A DNA stretch of 64,000 nt from the NCBI RefSeq assembly GCF_025685625.1, contig NZ_JAGSYI010000001.1, forward strand, positions 2,147,147 through 2,211,146, read 5' to 3'. The notes beneath the pieces were generated by a model that ran no database searches, was not told where the DNA came from, and worked only from the letters and a program-made list of their open reading frames with translations. The translations under genes and the position numbers were made by a program. The stretch is from Acidicapsa acidisoli. Its GTDB lineage: Bacteria > Acidobacteriota > Terriglobia > Terriglobales > Acidobacteriaceae. How positions within the stretch are numbered: position 1 is the stretch's first letter; each line of letters opens with the position of its first letter. Below are positions 8,111-16,655 of the stretch, piece by piece.

Positions 8111-11100
8111 ATGCATCAAGAGACCGGGCAAGTGAAATTGTTGCAAAGCTTTCTTGAACTGAACATGCGACACGTGATTCTCGTAATGATGCTGGTCGTT
8201 ATCGTCTTTTGCTCTGCTGCAGGTCGCGCGCAGAGTACGACGAGCGCTATCTCCGGCTCAGTTGCAGACAGTTCAGGCGCCGTCGTCGTTGGAGCCACCG
8301 TTTCGGTTGTCAATACCGCTACCGGCGTTGCATATCACACGACGACAAATAGCCTGGGTGCATACCACGTGACCCAGCTTCCTCCAGGCAGCTACACGAT
8401 GGAAGTATCCAAGACCGGGTTTGAGACCCAGAACGTTCAGGCCTTCCAGCTCTTTGTCGATCAACAGTTTCAGCAGAACATTACCCTGGCAGTCGGCCAG
8501 GCCACCCAGACAATCACTGTCTCCGCGGATGCGCTGCTTCTCGATACGCAGACATCCAACCAGGGACAGGTCATTGAAAACCAACAGATTGACAACATGC
8601 CTTTGAACGGCCGCGATGTACTGCAACTGGCACAGCTATCGGCCGGTGTCACTCCAGTTGTTTCGGGCATGAGTTCGCCAGCCTCGCAATGGACCGGTAC
8701 TGCGACTGTGGCTGTCGTCATCGGCGGCCTGAGAGAAGACGATGCAAGCTATCTCTATGACGGCATTGAAACCCGCAATGCGTGGTATGGTGCGGCGGGC
8801 TTGCTTCCTTCACCTGATTTCACGCAGGAGTTCAAGGTCGAGCAGTCCGGCTCCTCAGCCGCTTATGGAGACGGCGGCGCGTTCATCAACGTAGTGACGA
8901 GGTCCGGTACGAATGGGTTCCATGGCTCCGCATACGAGTACATCCGAAACAACGATTTCGACGCGCGTAACTATTTCGACCAGGGAGCAGCACCGCCATT
9001 TCATCAGAACCAGTTCGGAGCGAGTTTCGGCGGTCCCATCAAGAAGAATAAGATGTTCTTCTTCGGCAACTATGAAGGCTTCCGTCAGATATTTCCGCAG
9101 GACGAATTTGCAAACGTTCCAACCGCTGCTCAACTCGCGGGAAACTTCAGCTCCGACAGCCAACAACTCGTCAACCCGTTCGATATTGTGAATGGCGCCT
9201 ACCAGCCATTTCCTGGAAATCAGATCCCGAGCACCTTGTTTAACGCCACGGCTCAGAAGGTGCTTGCGCTGTATCCGGCGCCGAACGGGCTATACCCGAG
9301 CGGTCAGAATTATCACTACGTCTCGAATACCACCGATAACTGGGATCAGGAGAATGTGCGGTTTGACTATACGATCTCACATAAAGACAGCGTTTTTGTG
9401 AGATTCACGAATCAGAATCAAACCACCAACGTTACGGACATAACTCCGTCAAGGGAGATTATCTATCCTTCCAATCCGAAGAACCTGGCGGTGGGATGGA
9501 CGCATTCCTTCTCGCCCAATCTCGTCAATAACGTCCGATACGGCTGGTCTCATACAGCGGTGGGAGAACAACGGGCGGACGGATACAACGCTTCCGATGC
9601 CAACCCTCTGGGATTGATCAATGAAGTCGATCAGCCAGGTTCCTATGGTCCGCCTTCTATCGGCGTGACTAATTACGCTAACCCCGGGTCTACTGAAGGG
9701 ACCGACATCGTCCGCGAAGGCATGAACATGTGGACGGAGTCGCTTCTATACCAGAAAGGCAGGCATCAGATAACCGGAGGTTTGGACATTCGTTACCAGC
9801 CGATTTTCATGTATGAGGATTGGGCGGCAACGAATATCAGTTTCAACGGGTCCTACACCGGAGACCCCATTGGCGATCTGCTCCTCGGCGTCCCGAATAA
9901 CGGCTTTACCGCGCTTGGGGACCCTACCATGAACCTGAGAATGTGGTATCAGTCCTATTATGTCCAGGACAATATCCAGCTTAGTCATCGCCTTAGCGTG
10001 AACATAGGTGGACGCTGGGAGCACGCCCAGCAGCCGATCGAGCTAAACAATCGCGTCGGAAGCTTTGATCTGGCTACCAATCAGGATCTCACTTATCCGG
10101 ATACAAATGTTCTAGGGCTTACGAGAGCTATGGTCAAGCCGATTTACACGAACTTCTCACCTCGCCTGGGCTTCAACTGGACGCCATTTGCCAATACCGA
10201 TGTCAAAGGTGGATTCGGGATCTACTATCTACAGCCAAACATCAACCAATATGAGGTGGAAGTCGACACGACAAAGCTGTACCTGATTCAAAGTTACGGA
10301 AACGCACCAATCGGCAAGCCGCTTAACTACACGTTGAATCAGTTGTTCGGTTCGACTGTGCCCGGAGGCGGTCCAACAGCGTCGTTTATCCAGCCGAACG
10401 GTCACACTCCGTATACCTACGAATGGAACCTGTCGATCGATCACACTTTGAGGAACTGGCTCCTGGAGGTGTCCTATCTCGGAAGCGCGGCACACCATTA
10501 TGAAGAGCGACCCAATCTCGATCCTGAAAATCCGGATGGAACTTATCCTTTGACCGGCTGGAATGGTGTTCAGGAGAATTCCATGTCAGGGAGCTCCTTC
10601 TACAGTGGACTCGTGGCCCGCGTTGAGAAGCGCTACAGTTCAGGTTTTTCTCTCATGGGCTCCTATACCTTCTCTAAATGCCTTGGCTGGCCTTGGCAGG
10701 ACGTCTTCTCATGGCACCCCCTCGATATGGATCTCGATCGGGGTCACTGCCAGGAGGATATGAATCAGAACGTCGTAGCCAACACCATCTATGAGCTTCC
10801 CTTTGGTCACGGCAAGGCATTTCTCAACAGCGGTACTCTGAATGATGTGGTGTTTGGAGGCTGGAAAGTGGCTGCTATTGCCGCGCTTCATTCCGGTCCC
10901 TGGGAAACACTGGGGAGCAACCAATCCCTTGGTATCTTTGTCAATGGATTGCCCAACGTTACCGGCCCGGTGAACAATTCCTCGCTGCACGGAGGACTGG
11001 GAAAGCATGGCAAATTGGGGCCATACTTCAACACGCAGAATGTTGTGCCTGTAACTGCTGTGGGAACCCAGGGAAATTCTTCCGTGCAGGGCATATCCTC

Positions 11101-11311
11101 CCCCGGAAGCGCTGATTGGGATCTGTCGGGGGACAAGACATGGAAGTTTGCCGAGCAGTATGGTTTAACCTTCAGAGCAGATGTCTTCAACGCTTTCAAT
11201 CGCGTCAATTTCTACGGACTGGATACGGGAGTCAATGACAGCAAATTTGGCTATGTCCAAAGCGCCAATGCCGCCCGTGAAATCCAACTCAGTTTGCGGT
11301 TCGAGTTCTGA
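8111..11311 (+). CDS. TonB-dependent receptor, Oar-like, with carboxypeptidase-regulatory domain (copy 1)
   Basis: About 1066 residues from ATG 8111, chosen because it follows AGGAGG with a 6-7 base spacer; the frame opens at 8045. A signal segment (MRHVILVMMLVVIVFCSAAGRAQ) is followed by a CarboxypepD_reg-like domain (about 47-125; ISGSVADSSGAVVVGATVSV, LGAYHVTQLPPGSYTMEV). A plug-like domain comes next (about 150-270; QIDNMPLNGRDVLQLAQLSAG and a QSGSSAAYGDGGAFINVVTRSG segment). The remainder is a large beta-barrel with many aromatic strands, ending RFEF, a typical outer-membrane C-terminus. The family imports or binds oligomeric ligands across the outer membrane using TonB energy. No SusD gene is present; instead a TPR gene follows directly (11316). 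A 14-base operator-like site lies at 8040. The substrate is probably a plant glycan, judging from the neighbours. Confidence 0.92.
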   Translation: MHQETGQVKLLQSFLELNMRHVILVMMLVVIVFCSAAGRAQSTTSAISGSVADSSGAVVVGATVSVVNTATGVAYHTTTNSLGAYHVTQLPPGSYTMEVSKTGFETQNVQAFQLFVDQQFQQNITLAVGQATQTITVSADALLLDTQTSNQGQVIENQQIDNMPLNGRDVLQLAQLSAGVTPVVSGMSSPASQWTGTATVAVVIGGLREDDASYLYDGIETRNAWYGAAGLLPSPDFTQEFKVEQSGSSAAYGDGGAFINVVTRSGTNGFHGSAYEYIRNNDFDARNYFDQGAAPPFHQNQFGASFGGPIKKNKMFFFGNYEGFRQIFPQDEFANVPTAAQLAGNFSSDSQQLVNPFDIVNGAYQPFPGNQIPSTLFNATAQKVLALYPAPNGLYPSGQNYHYVSNTTDNWDQENVRFDYTISHKDSVFVRFTNQNQTTNVTDITPSREIIYPSNPKNLAVGWTHSFSPNLVNNVRYGWSHTAVGEQRADGYNASDANPLGLINEVDQPGSYGPPSIGVTNYANPGSTEGTDIVREGMNMWTESLLYQKGRHQITGGLDIRYQPIFMYEDWAATNISFNGSYTGDPIGDLLLGVPNNGFTALGDPTMNLRMWYQSYYVQDNIQLSHRLSVNIGGRWEHAQQPIELNNRVGSFDLATNQDLTYPDTNVLGLTRAMVKPIYTNFSPRLGFNWTPFANTDVKGGFGIYYLQPNINQYEVEVDTTKLYLIQSYGNAPIGKPLNYTLNQLFGSTVPGGGPTASFIQPNGHTPYTYEWNLSIDHTLRNWLLEVSYLGSAAHHYEERPNLDPENPDGTYPLTGWNGVQENSMSGSSFYSGLVARVEKRYSSGFSLMGSYTFSKCLGWPWQDVFSWHPLDMDLDRGHCQEDMNQNVVANTIYELPFGHGKAFLNSGTLNDVVFGGWKVAAIAALHSGPWETLGSNQSLGIFVNGLPNVTGPVNNSSLHGGLGKHGKLGPYFNTQNVVPVTAVGTQGNSSVQGISSPGSADWDLSGDKTWKFAEQYGLTFRADVFNAFNRVNFYGLDTGVNDSKFGYVQSANAAREIQLSLRFEF

Positions 11312-11315
11312 AAGC

Positions 11316-12590
11316 GTGGAGCTACAGTCTGCGAGGTCGAAGAAGAATCGCGCTCTCATTGGCGCCCTTGCCGCGATAGGCTGCCTTCTCGGCAGTTCGA
11401 TAGCGGCAGGGGCGGCTGCGCTGCAAAGTGCTCCGACGCCGGAGCAGCCAACTTCCGTGCACAAAACCGGATCTGATTCTGGAACAAAGGGGAGGTGTCC
11501 GTCGCAAAGGGACTTAGATGCGGCGTTGGCTAAGGCCAGCACTTCGATGCAACAGGCAAAGTATCAGGAAGCAACAGAAGCGCTGCAGCCATTGTCAGGT
11601 TCGGGCTGCGACCCGCGGGTGAGCCTGTTGCTGGCAGCGGCCTTCGAAGGAAGCGGGGATTTGAACAGAGCTGAGGAGGTGCTGCAGAAAGCTCATTCCA
11701 TCTGGCCATCGAATAACAGCATTGCGGCTTCCCTGGCTCGAGAGTTCTACCGTGCAGGGCAGAAAGATAAAGCTCTTGAGGCGCTGGCGCATTTTCATCC
11801 GAATGCGACAACGCCGCTGCAGGAGATGGAACTCAGCGTTGTGGTGTTTCTGGCTGGCCACCAACTTGTTCCAGCACAAGGCGTAGCGGAGACGGCTTAT
11901 AAGAATCACCCATCCGTTCATTCTCTGCTCATGCTTGCGAACGTGCTTCAATTACAGGGCAAGTTCAAGGATGTCATACATCTCCTGGGTGATGAACGAG
12001 GCAAATACCAAAGTTCTCCAGAGTTCCTGATTACACTGGCCGAGAGCGAGTTTGATGGGATACTTTATGATGCTGCGCGCGCAGATCTGGAGCATGCGAT
12101 CTTGCTGGCTCCGGGGTCGTATCAGGGACATTTTCTGTTGGGAAATGTTCTTGCCAAGCTGGGTGAAATAGACAAAGCAATAGAAGAGTATCGGCTCGCG
12201 ATCACGCTCTCTCCTGACCAGCCTCGGACGTATTATCAACTTGCCCTTGCATTGCAGGAAAAGAAGGATAAGGATGGAGCGAAGCAGGAGTTGGAGAAGG
12301 CAATCGCTGTCGATGGGCACTACGCTCCGGCGAGGGTAGAAATGGGAAGGTTGCTCCTCGGTCAGAGCCGGTTCTCAGAAGCTGTGGATCAACTTACGCT
12401 GGCAGTCAAAGACAATTCGTCGTCCGAGCAAGCTTATTTCCTTCTCGCGAAGGCGTACGCAGGACTGGGGGAGAAGGAGAAGAGTGATGAGATGGCAAGG
12501 CGTATGGTCGCGGTCAGAAATGCTAATTGGAAGGGCTCCGCAAGTGGGGATGCGAACAGGGCCACCGTGAACAGGGCAACGGGACCGTAA
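11316..12590 (+). CDS. Exported TPR-repeat protein following the TonB receptor
   Basis: About 424 residues from GTG 11316, four bases after the receptor stop. The frame is also open upstream to 11181, with ATGs inside the receptor gene, so the start is uncertain and no strong ribosome site decides it. A basic start (RSKKNRALIG) leads into a hydrophobic segment (ALAAIGCLLGSSIAAGAAAL), indicating an exported or membrane-anchored protein. The rest is at least six TPR-like helical pairs, including YQGHFLLGNVLAKLGEIDKA and RTYYQLALALQEKKDKDGA and PARVEMGRLLLGQSRFSEA. TPRs mediate protein contacts, and SusD itself is TPR-rich. A partner role for the adjacent receptor is therefore a reasonable inference, not shown by sequence. 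Tight coupling to the receptor suggests one transcript. Confidence 0.8.
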   Translation: MELQSARSKKNRALIGALAAIGCLLGSSIAAGAAALQSAPTPEQPTSVHKTGSDSGTKGRCPSQRDLDAALAKASTSMQQAKYQEATEALQPLSGSGCDPRVSLLLAAAFEGSGDLNRAEEVLQKAHSIWPSNNSIAASLAREFYRAGQKDKALEALAHFHPNATTPLQEMELSVVVFLAGHQLVPAQGVAETAYKNHPSVHSLLMLANVLQLQGKFKDVIHLLGDERGKYQSSPEFLITLAESEFDGILYDAARADLEHAILLAPGSYQGHFLLGNVLAKLGEIDKAIEEYRLAITLSPDQPRTYYQLALALQEKKDKDGAKQELEKAIAVDGHYAPARVEMGRLLLGQSRFSEAVDQLTLAVKDNSSSEQAYFLLAKAYAGLGEKEKSDEMARRMVAVRNANWKGSASGDANRATVNRATGP

Positions 12591-12674
12591 CTTTGACTAT
12601 CGGTGCATAGAGTGTTCGAGCCTGGAAAGAGAATTCGACGCTTCAGCTTGGCGAGCAAGGAGGGAGAGAACTTG

Positions 12675-13010
12675 ATGACTTCGAGCGATGAGATGCAACG
12701 ACGACGTGATTCAAGCATCGTTTCTCCAGGCGCTGACGTTGGAAATAGAAACTCGCCTTCTGCCGCGAGCCTTAGGCCAAGCACGATAAGAGATGTGGCA
12801 GGACTAGCAGGAGTTTCAACTGCGACAGTGTCGCGGGTCGTGAATGATGCAGGATATGTGTCGTGCACAACAAGATCGAAAGTTCTGACCGCTATTTCAA
12901 GGTTGCAGTATTGCCCGAATACGTATGCGGCCGAATTGGGACGGACTCCGCGTAAACATGGCATGAATGCGTCCTCGGTAGTCCGTCATGGTGGTAAAGC
13001 AGGGGTCTGA
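12675..13010 (+). CDS. LacI-type HTH-only DNA-binding protein
   Basis: 111 residues from ATG 12675, which follows AAGGAGGGAG; the frame opens at 12603. After a polar N-terminal stretch comes a complete LacI headpiece at about 37-90 (STIRDVAGLAGVSTATVSRV, then DAGYVS, SKVLTAISRLQYCPNTYAAEL). The protein then stops after about 20 more residues. The periplasmic-binding-protein-like effector domain of normal LacI regulators (about 270 residues) is absent. No remnant of it was seen in the 155 bases before the next gene, so this is not a simple frameshift. It could bind LacI-type operators without sugar control, or pair with another subunit. It lies inside the glycan module, downstream of the TPR gene and before the glutaminase-family gene. 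Confidence 0.78.
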   Translation: MTSSDEMQRRRDSSIVSPGADVGNRNSPSAASLRPSTIRDVAGLAGVSTATVSRVVNDAGYVSCTTRSKVLTAISRLQYCPNTYAAELGRTPRKHGMNASSVVRHGGKAGV

Positions 13011-13164
13011 TTCAGGAACGAATAAGTCGATTAAGTTTGCAATAAGAAGCAAATCGGATCGATTGAAGTCAGCGCAACAAACAAAAACGAAGCTCATTGT
13101 TGCGCAACCTGTCTATGAAAATCTGTTGTCGATAGAGGAGAGAATATTGCTGAAGGAGAGTCTA

Positions 13165-15276
13165 GTGAGGATTGTTGCGTCGGTTTTGACTTGTTTTGTT
13201 TTTGCCTGCTTTGGTGCCTCTTTTGCGCACGCTCAAGAGAGAGCCCCTGCTACCCCACTCATCGTACACGACCCTTATTTCAGCGTATGGTCTGCGACCG
13301 ATCGCCTTACTGACTCCGATACAACCCATTGGACTGGCAGTCCGCAACCGATCTCCGGAATTGTGCGCATCGACGGCAAGCCGTTTCGCTTTATGGGCCA
13401 CCATCCGGACAACATTCCTGCGATGACGCAGACCGGCGCCTCGATCACCCCAACTCACACTCGCTACGCGTTTCGCGAGGGCGGCATAACGCTCAATTTC
13501 GCTTTCTTCACTCCAGCGATGATGAGCGATCTCGATCTCCTTTCGCGCCCGGTCACATATCTCAGCTGGAGTGCGCAGGCGGTCGACGGGGCGACGCATA
13601 AGGTATCGGTTCTACTAGATGTCGATCCGGTAATCGCCGCCAACGACCGCAGCGAAGAAGTCGTAACCTCCCGCAATCAGACTTCATCTCTCAATGTCTT
13701 GTCGGTTGGATCGCGCGACCAGAGGATACTTAACCGCTCGGGCGATAACCTGCGTATCGATTGGGGCTACTTCCACCTCGCTGTTCCAAAGAATGAGGAG
13801 GCGACGATTGCTATTGCGCCGAATCCCGGTGAGTTATTCGCGAGATCGGGCACGCTTCCAGCGAGCGATTCGATGGACATGCCTCAGCCTGCCCATCGGG
13901 AAGGCCCTCATCTCGCAGCGGTTCTTGATTTCGGGAATGTCGGTGGAAAGCCAGTCGCACATCATCTCCTCGTCTCCTATACCGAGGGCTATGCCATTCA
14001 ATACCTGGAGCGGAACCTGCGCCCCTATTGGCAGCGCAACAATACGTCTGTAGAGCAGATGCTTGACGCAGCCGAAGCGCAATATGTGGACCTTGAGAAA
14101 CGCGGTAGCGAATTTGACACAGAGCTAACTGCCGATCTTACAAAGGTTGGCGGAGAACACTACGCTGCATTGGCGATCCTGTCCTATCGGCAGACCCTTG
14201 CGGCGCACAAGTTGGTTGCTGACGTGAATGGCGATCCGATGCTCTTTGCGAAGGAGAACTTCTCCAATGGCTGCATCGCGACGGTCGATGTGTTGTACCC
14301 ATCCGCTCCATTCTTTCTCTTCTTTCAGCCTAGGTTATTGGAGGCGCAGCTTCGACCCGTGCTCGAATACTCCGCGCTCGCACGCTGGAAGTTCCCCTTT
14401 TCGCCACATGATCTAGGCCAATATCCGTTGGCTAACGGACAGGTTTATGGCGGCGGAGAAAAGACGGAAGAAGATCAGATGCCAGTCGAAGAGAGTGGCA
14501 ACATGCTCATTCTCGTCGACGCGCTGGCGCGTGCCGAGGGCAATGCGCTGTTAGCAGAGCGCTACTGGCCGCAACTTACAAAATGGGCCGAGTACCTGCG
14601 CGAAAAAGGACTCGATCCGGAGAATCAACTCACGACGGATGACTTTGCCGGTCATGTTGCGCATAATTCGAATCTTTCCATCAAAGCTATCGACGCGCTG
14701 GCGGCTTATGCAGATCTGGCACATCTGCTCAAACAGGAGAACGTGGCGAAGGATTACAGCGCGACCGCGAAAACCATGGCTGAAAAATGGGTTGGCATGG
14801 CGGTTGAGGGAGACCATTACAAACTCGCATTTAACAGCCCCGGCACCTGGAGCCAGAAGTACAACCTGGTGTGGGATGTTGTCCTCGATTACAACCTCTT
14901 TCCAAAGAGCGTGCGTGATACCGAGATGGCCTATTACTTGAAAAAGATCAATCGCTACGGTCTCCCGCTCGACAGCCGCGCAGACTATACGAAGCTTGAC
15001 TGGTCGCTGTGGACTGCGACGCTGACTTCGAGTCCGGAACAATTCAAAGCGCTCATGGACCCTATTTATCAGTGGATCAATGAAACTCCCAGCCGGGTTC
15101 CGCTGACGGATTGGTATGACACCAAGACTGGCAAGCAGATCGGCTTTCAGGCGCGGAGCGTAGTTGGCGGTGTTTTCATCAAAGCTTTGTCCGATAAACA
15201 ACTTACGGAAAAGTGGCGACGCCTGAACGGCATCGCGAGTTCAGACGTGGATGCAACTCGTGGAGAAGCGCGTTGA
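13165..15276 (+). CDS. GtaA-type glutaminase-family protein (DUF4964/DUF5127/DUF4965/DUF1793)
   Basis: About 703 residues from GTG 13165, six bases after AAGGAG; the frame is open to 12988, but this start begins a clean signal peptide (RIVASVLTCFVFACFGASFAHAQ). The order of segments fits the fungal/bacterial glutaminase A family: an N-terminal TPLIVHDPYFSVWS segment with TDSDTTHWTG, a central beta-sandwich part (LTYLSW-like VTYLSWSAQAV), and an alpha-helical C-terminal part with NFSNGCIATVDVLYPSAPFF, KFPFSPHDLGQYPLANGQVY and WTATLTS. Family members are exported; glutamine hydrolysis was shown for fungal GtaA, but bacterial members near glycosidases may act on other substrates. Here it sits between a LacI-type HTH protein and a GH5-like enzyme, so a glycan-related role is possible. 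Confidence 0.82.
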   Translation: MRIVASVLTCFVFACFGASFAHAQERAPATPLIVHDPYFSVWSATDRLTDSDTTHWTGSPQPISGIVRIDGKPFRFMGHHPDNIPAMTQTGASITPTHTRYAFREGGITLNFAFFTPAMMSDLDLLSRPVTYLSWSAQAVDGATHKVSVLLDVDPVIAANDRSEEVVTSRNQTSSLNVLSVGSRDQRILNRSGDNLRIDWGYFHLAVPKNEEATIAIAPNPGELFARSGTLPASDSMDMPQPAHREGPHLAAVLDFGNVGGKPVAHHLLVSYTEGYAIQYLERNLRPYWQRNNTSVEQMLDAAEAQYVDLEKRGSEFDTELTADLTKVGGEHYAALAILSYRQTLAAHKLVADVNGDPMLFAKENFSNGCIATVDVLYPSAPFFLFFQPRLLEAQLRPVLEYSALARWKFPFSPHDLGQYPLANGQVYGGGEKTEEDQMPVEESGNMLILVDALARAEGNALLAERYWPQLTKWAEYLREKGLDPENQLTTDDFAGHVAHNSNLSIKAIDALAAYADLAHLLKQENVAKDYSATAKTMAEKWVGMAVEGDHYKLAFNSPGTWSQKYNLVWDVVLDYNLFPKSVRDTEMAYYLKKINRYGLPLDSRADYTKLDWSLWTATLTSSPEQFKALMDPIYQWINETPSRVPLTDWYDTKTGKQIGFQARSVVGGVFIKALSDKQLTEKWRRLNGIASSDVDATRGEAR

Positions 15277-15451
15277 AGCGAGTCGCTCTGTTCGTGCTAA
15301 ATTGTTCACTTGCGACTGCATTGAATGCGCAGGTAAATACAAAAACGAGCTTGGGCTCCGACACGCAGGCATGATGGTAATTTCGGTGCGCGGCAAATGA
15401 CTTGCGACGGCAACCAGAGTATCCGAAGAAGACTGATGAGAGGTAACACTT

Positions 15452-16600
15452 ATGCCAAGGATGGGATTTCGAGAGGTTCGCCGCAGTCATCGCAATATCA
15501 TTTGGATGTGCGGCTTGCTCTTGTCGGTTTGTGTTTTGGCACAAAGCCAGGGAGCGAGATGGACAGAAGACAAGGCCAATCAGTGGTACAGTCAGCAGGC
15601 GTGGCCTGTCGGCGCTAACTTCCTGCCGTCGACCGCTATCAACGAACTGGAAATGTGGCAGGCAGACAGCTTCGACCCCACGACAATAGATCGCGAGCTT
15701 GGCTGGGCGGAAGGCATCGGCATGAACACGATGCGGGTCTTTCTGCATAACCTCGTCTGGGAACAGGATCCCAAGGGTTTCGAACATCGCATTGACGTCT
15801 TCCTGACTATTGCTGCGCGTCATCATATTCGGCCTGTGTTTGTCCTCTTCGATTCCTGCTGGGATCCGCTGCCGAAACTCGGCCCTCAGCATCCGCCCAT
15901 CCCCGGCGTTCATAACTCCGGTTGGGTGCAGGCTCCCGGCGCGGAGATTCTCGCCGATCCAACGCAGTACCCGCGTCTCGAGCGTTACGTGAAGGGCGTC
16001 GTTGGGGCTTTTGCCAACGATTCACGCATTCTCGCCTGGGACGTTTGGAACGAGCCGGATAATGGCAATGGCAGTTCCTACGGCAAGGGTGATCCCAAAA
16101 ACAAGAACGAGATCATCCTCGGTCTGGTTCCACAGGTCTTTGCGTGGGCACGCTTCGCACACCCCTCACAGCCGCTCACCAGCGGCCTCTGGCATGGTGA
16201 CTGGAGTTCACTGGCCGCTATGCCACCTATGGCGCGCATCCAGATCGAGCAATCAGACGTCATCAGCTTTCACAACTATGGCTGGCCAGAAGACTTCGAA
16301 CAGCATGTCAAATTGCTCGAACAGTTCCATCGCCCACTTATATGCACCGAGTACATGGCCCGAGGCGCAGGCAGCACCTTCGACACGATTCTTCCCATCG
16401 CCCATCAACACCACGTTGGAGCAATCAACTGGGGATTGGTCGCGGGCAAGAGCCAGACCTACCTGCCCTGGGACTCCTGGCAACATCCCTACGTGAACGA
16501 GCAGCCGACTATCTGGTTTCACGATGTCTTCCACGCCGACGGAACGCCCTACCGCGAGCGTGAAGCAGAGATCATTCGCGGGCTGACAGGCAGGAAGTAG
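15452..16600 (+). CDS. GH5-like secreted glycoside hydrolase
   Basis: 382 residues. Start ATG 15452 follows GAGAGGT at a suitable distance. A signal peptide spans about 10-33 (RRSHRNIIWMCGLLLSVCVL, then AQSQG). The catalytic (beta/alpha)8 barrel shows the clan GH-A pattern: WDVWNEPDN with probable acid/base E201, and LICTEYMARG with probable nucleophile E300. Supporting strands include MNTMRVFLHN and PVFVLFDSCWD. Members are often named cellulase or 1,4-beta-xylanase; the true substrate cannot be read from sequence. The size and single domain argue for an extracellular or periplasmic enzyme acting on a beta-linked glycan. It is the last gene of module A and is followed by a convergent permease gene. 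Confidence 0.82.
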   Translation: MPRMGFREVRRSHRNIIWMCGLLLSVCVLAQSQGARWTEDKANQWYSQQAWPVGANFLPSTAINELEMWQADSFDPTTIDRELGWAEGIGMNTMRVFLHNLVWEQDPKGFEHRIDVFLTIAARHHIRPVFVLFDSCWDPLPKLGPQHPPIPGVHNSGWVQAPGAEILADPTQYPRLERYVKGVVGAFANDSRILAWDVWNEPDNGNGSSYGKGDPKNKNEIILGLVPQVFAWARFAHPSQPLTSGLWHGDWSSLAAMPPMARIQIEQSDVISFHNYGWPEDFEQHVKLLEQFHRPLICTEYMARGAGSTFDTILPIAHQHHVGAINWGLVAGKSQTYLPWDSWQHPYVNEQPTIWFHDVFHADGTPYREREAEIIRGLTGRK

Positions 16601-16655
16601 AGCGGACTTCCCGTGTCCTGGATTCGATTGTTGCGATTGAATCTGTGAATTGGCT

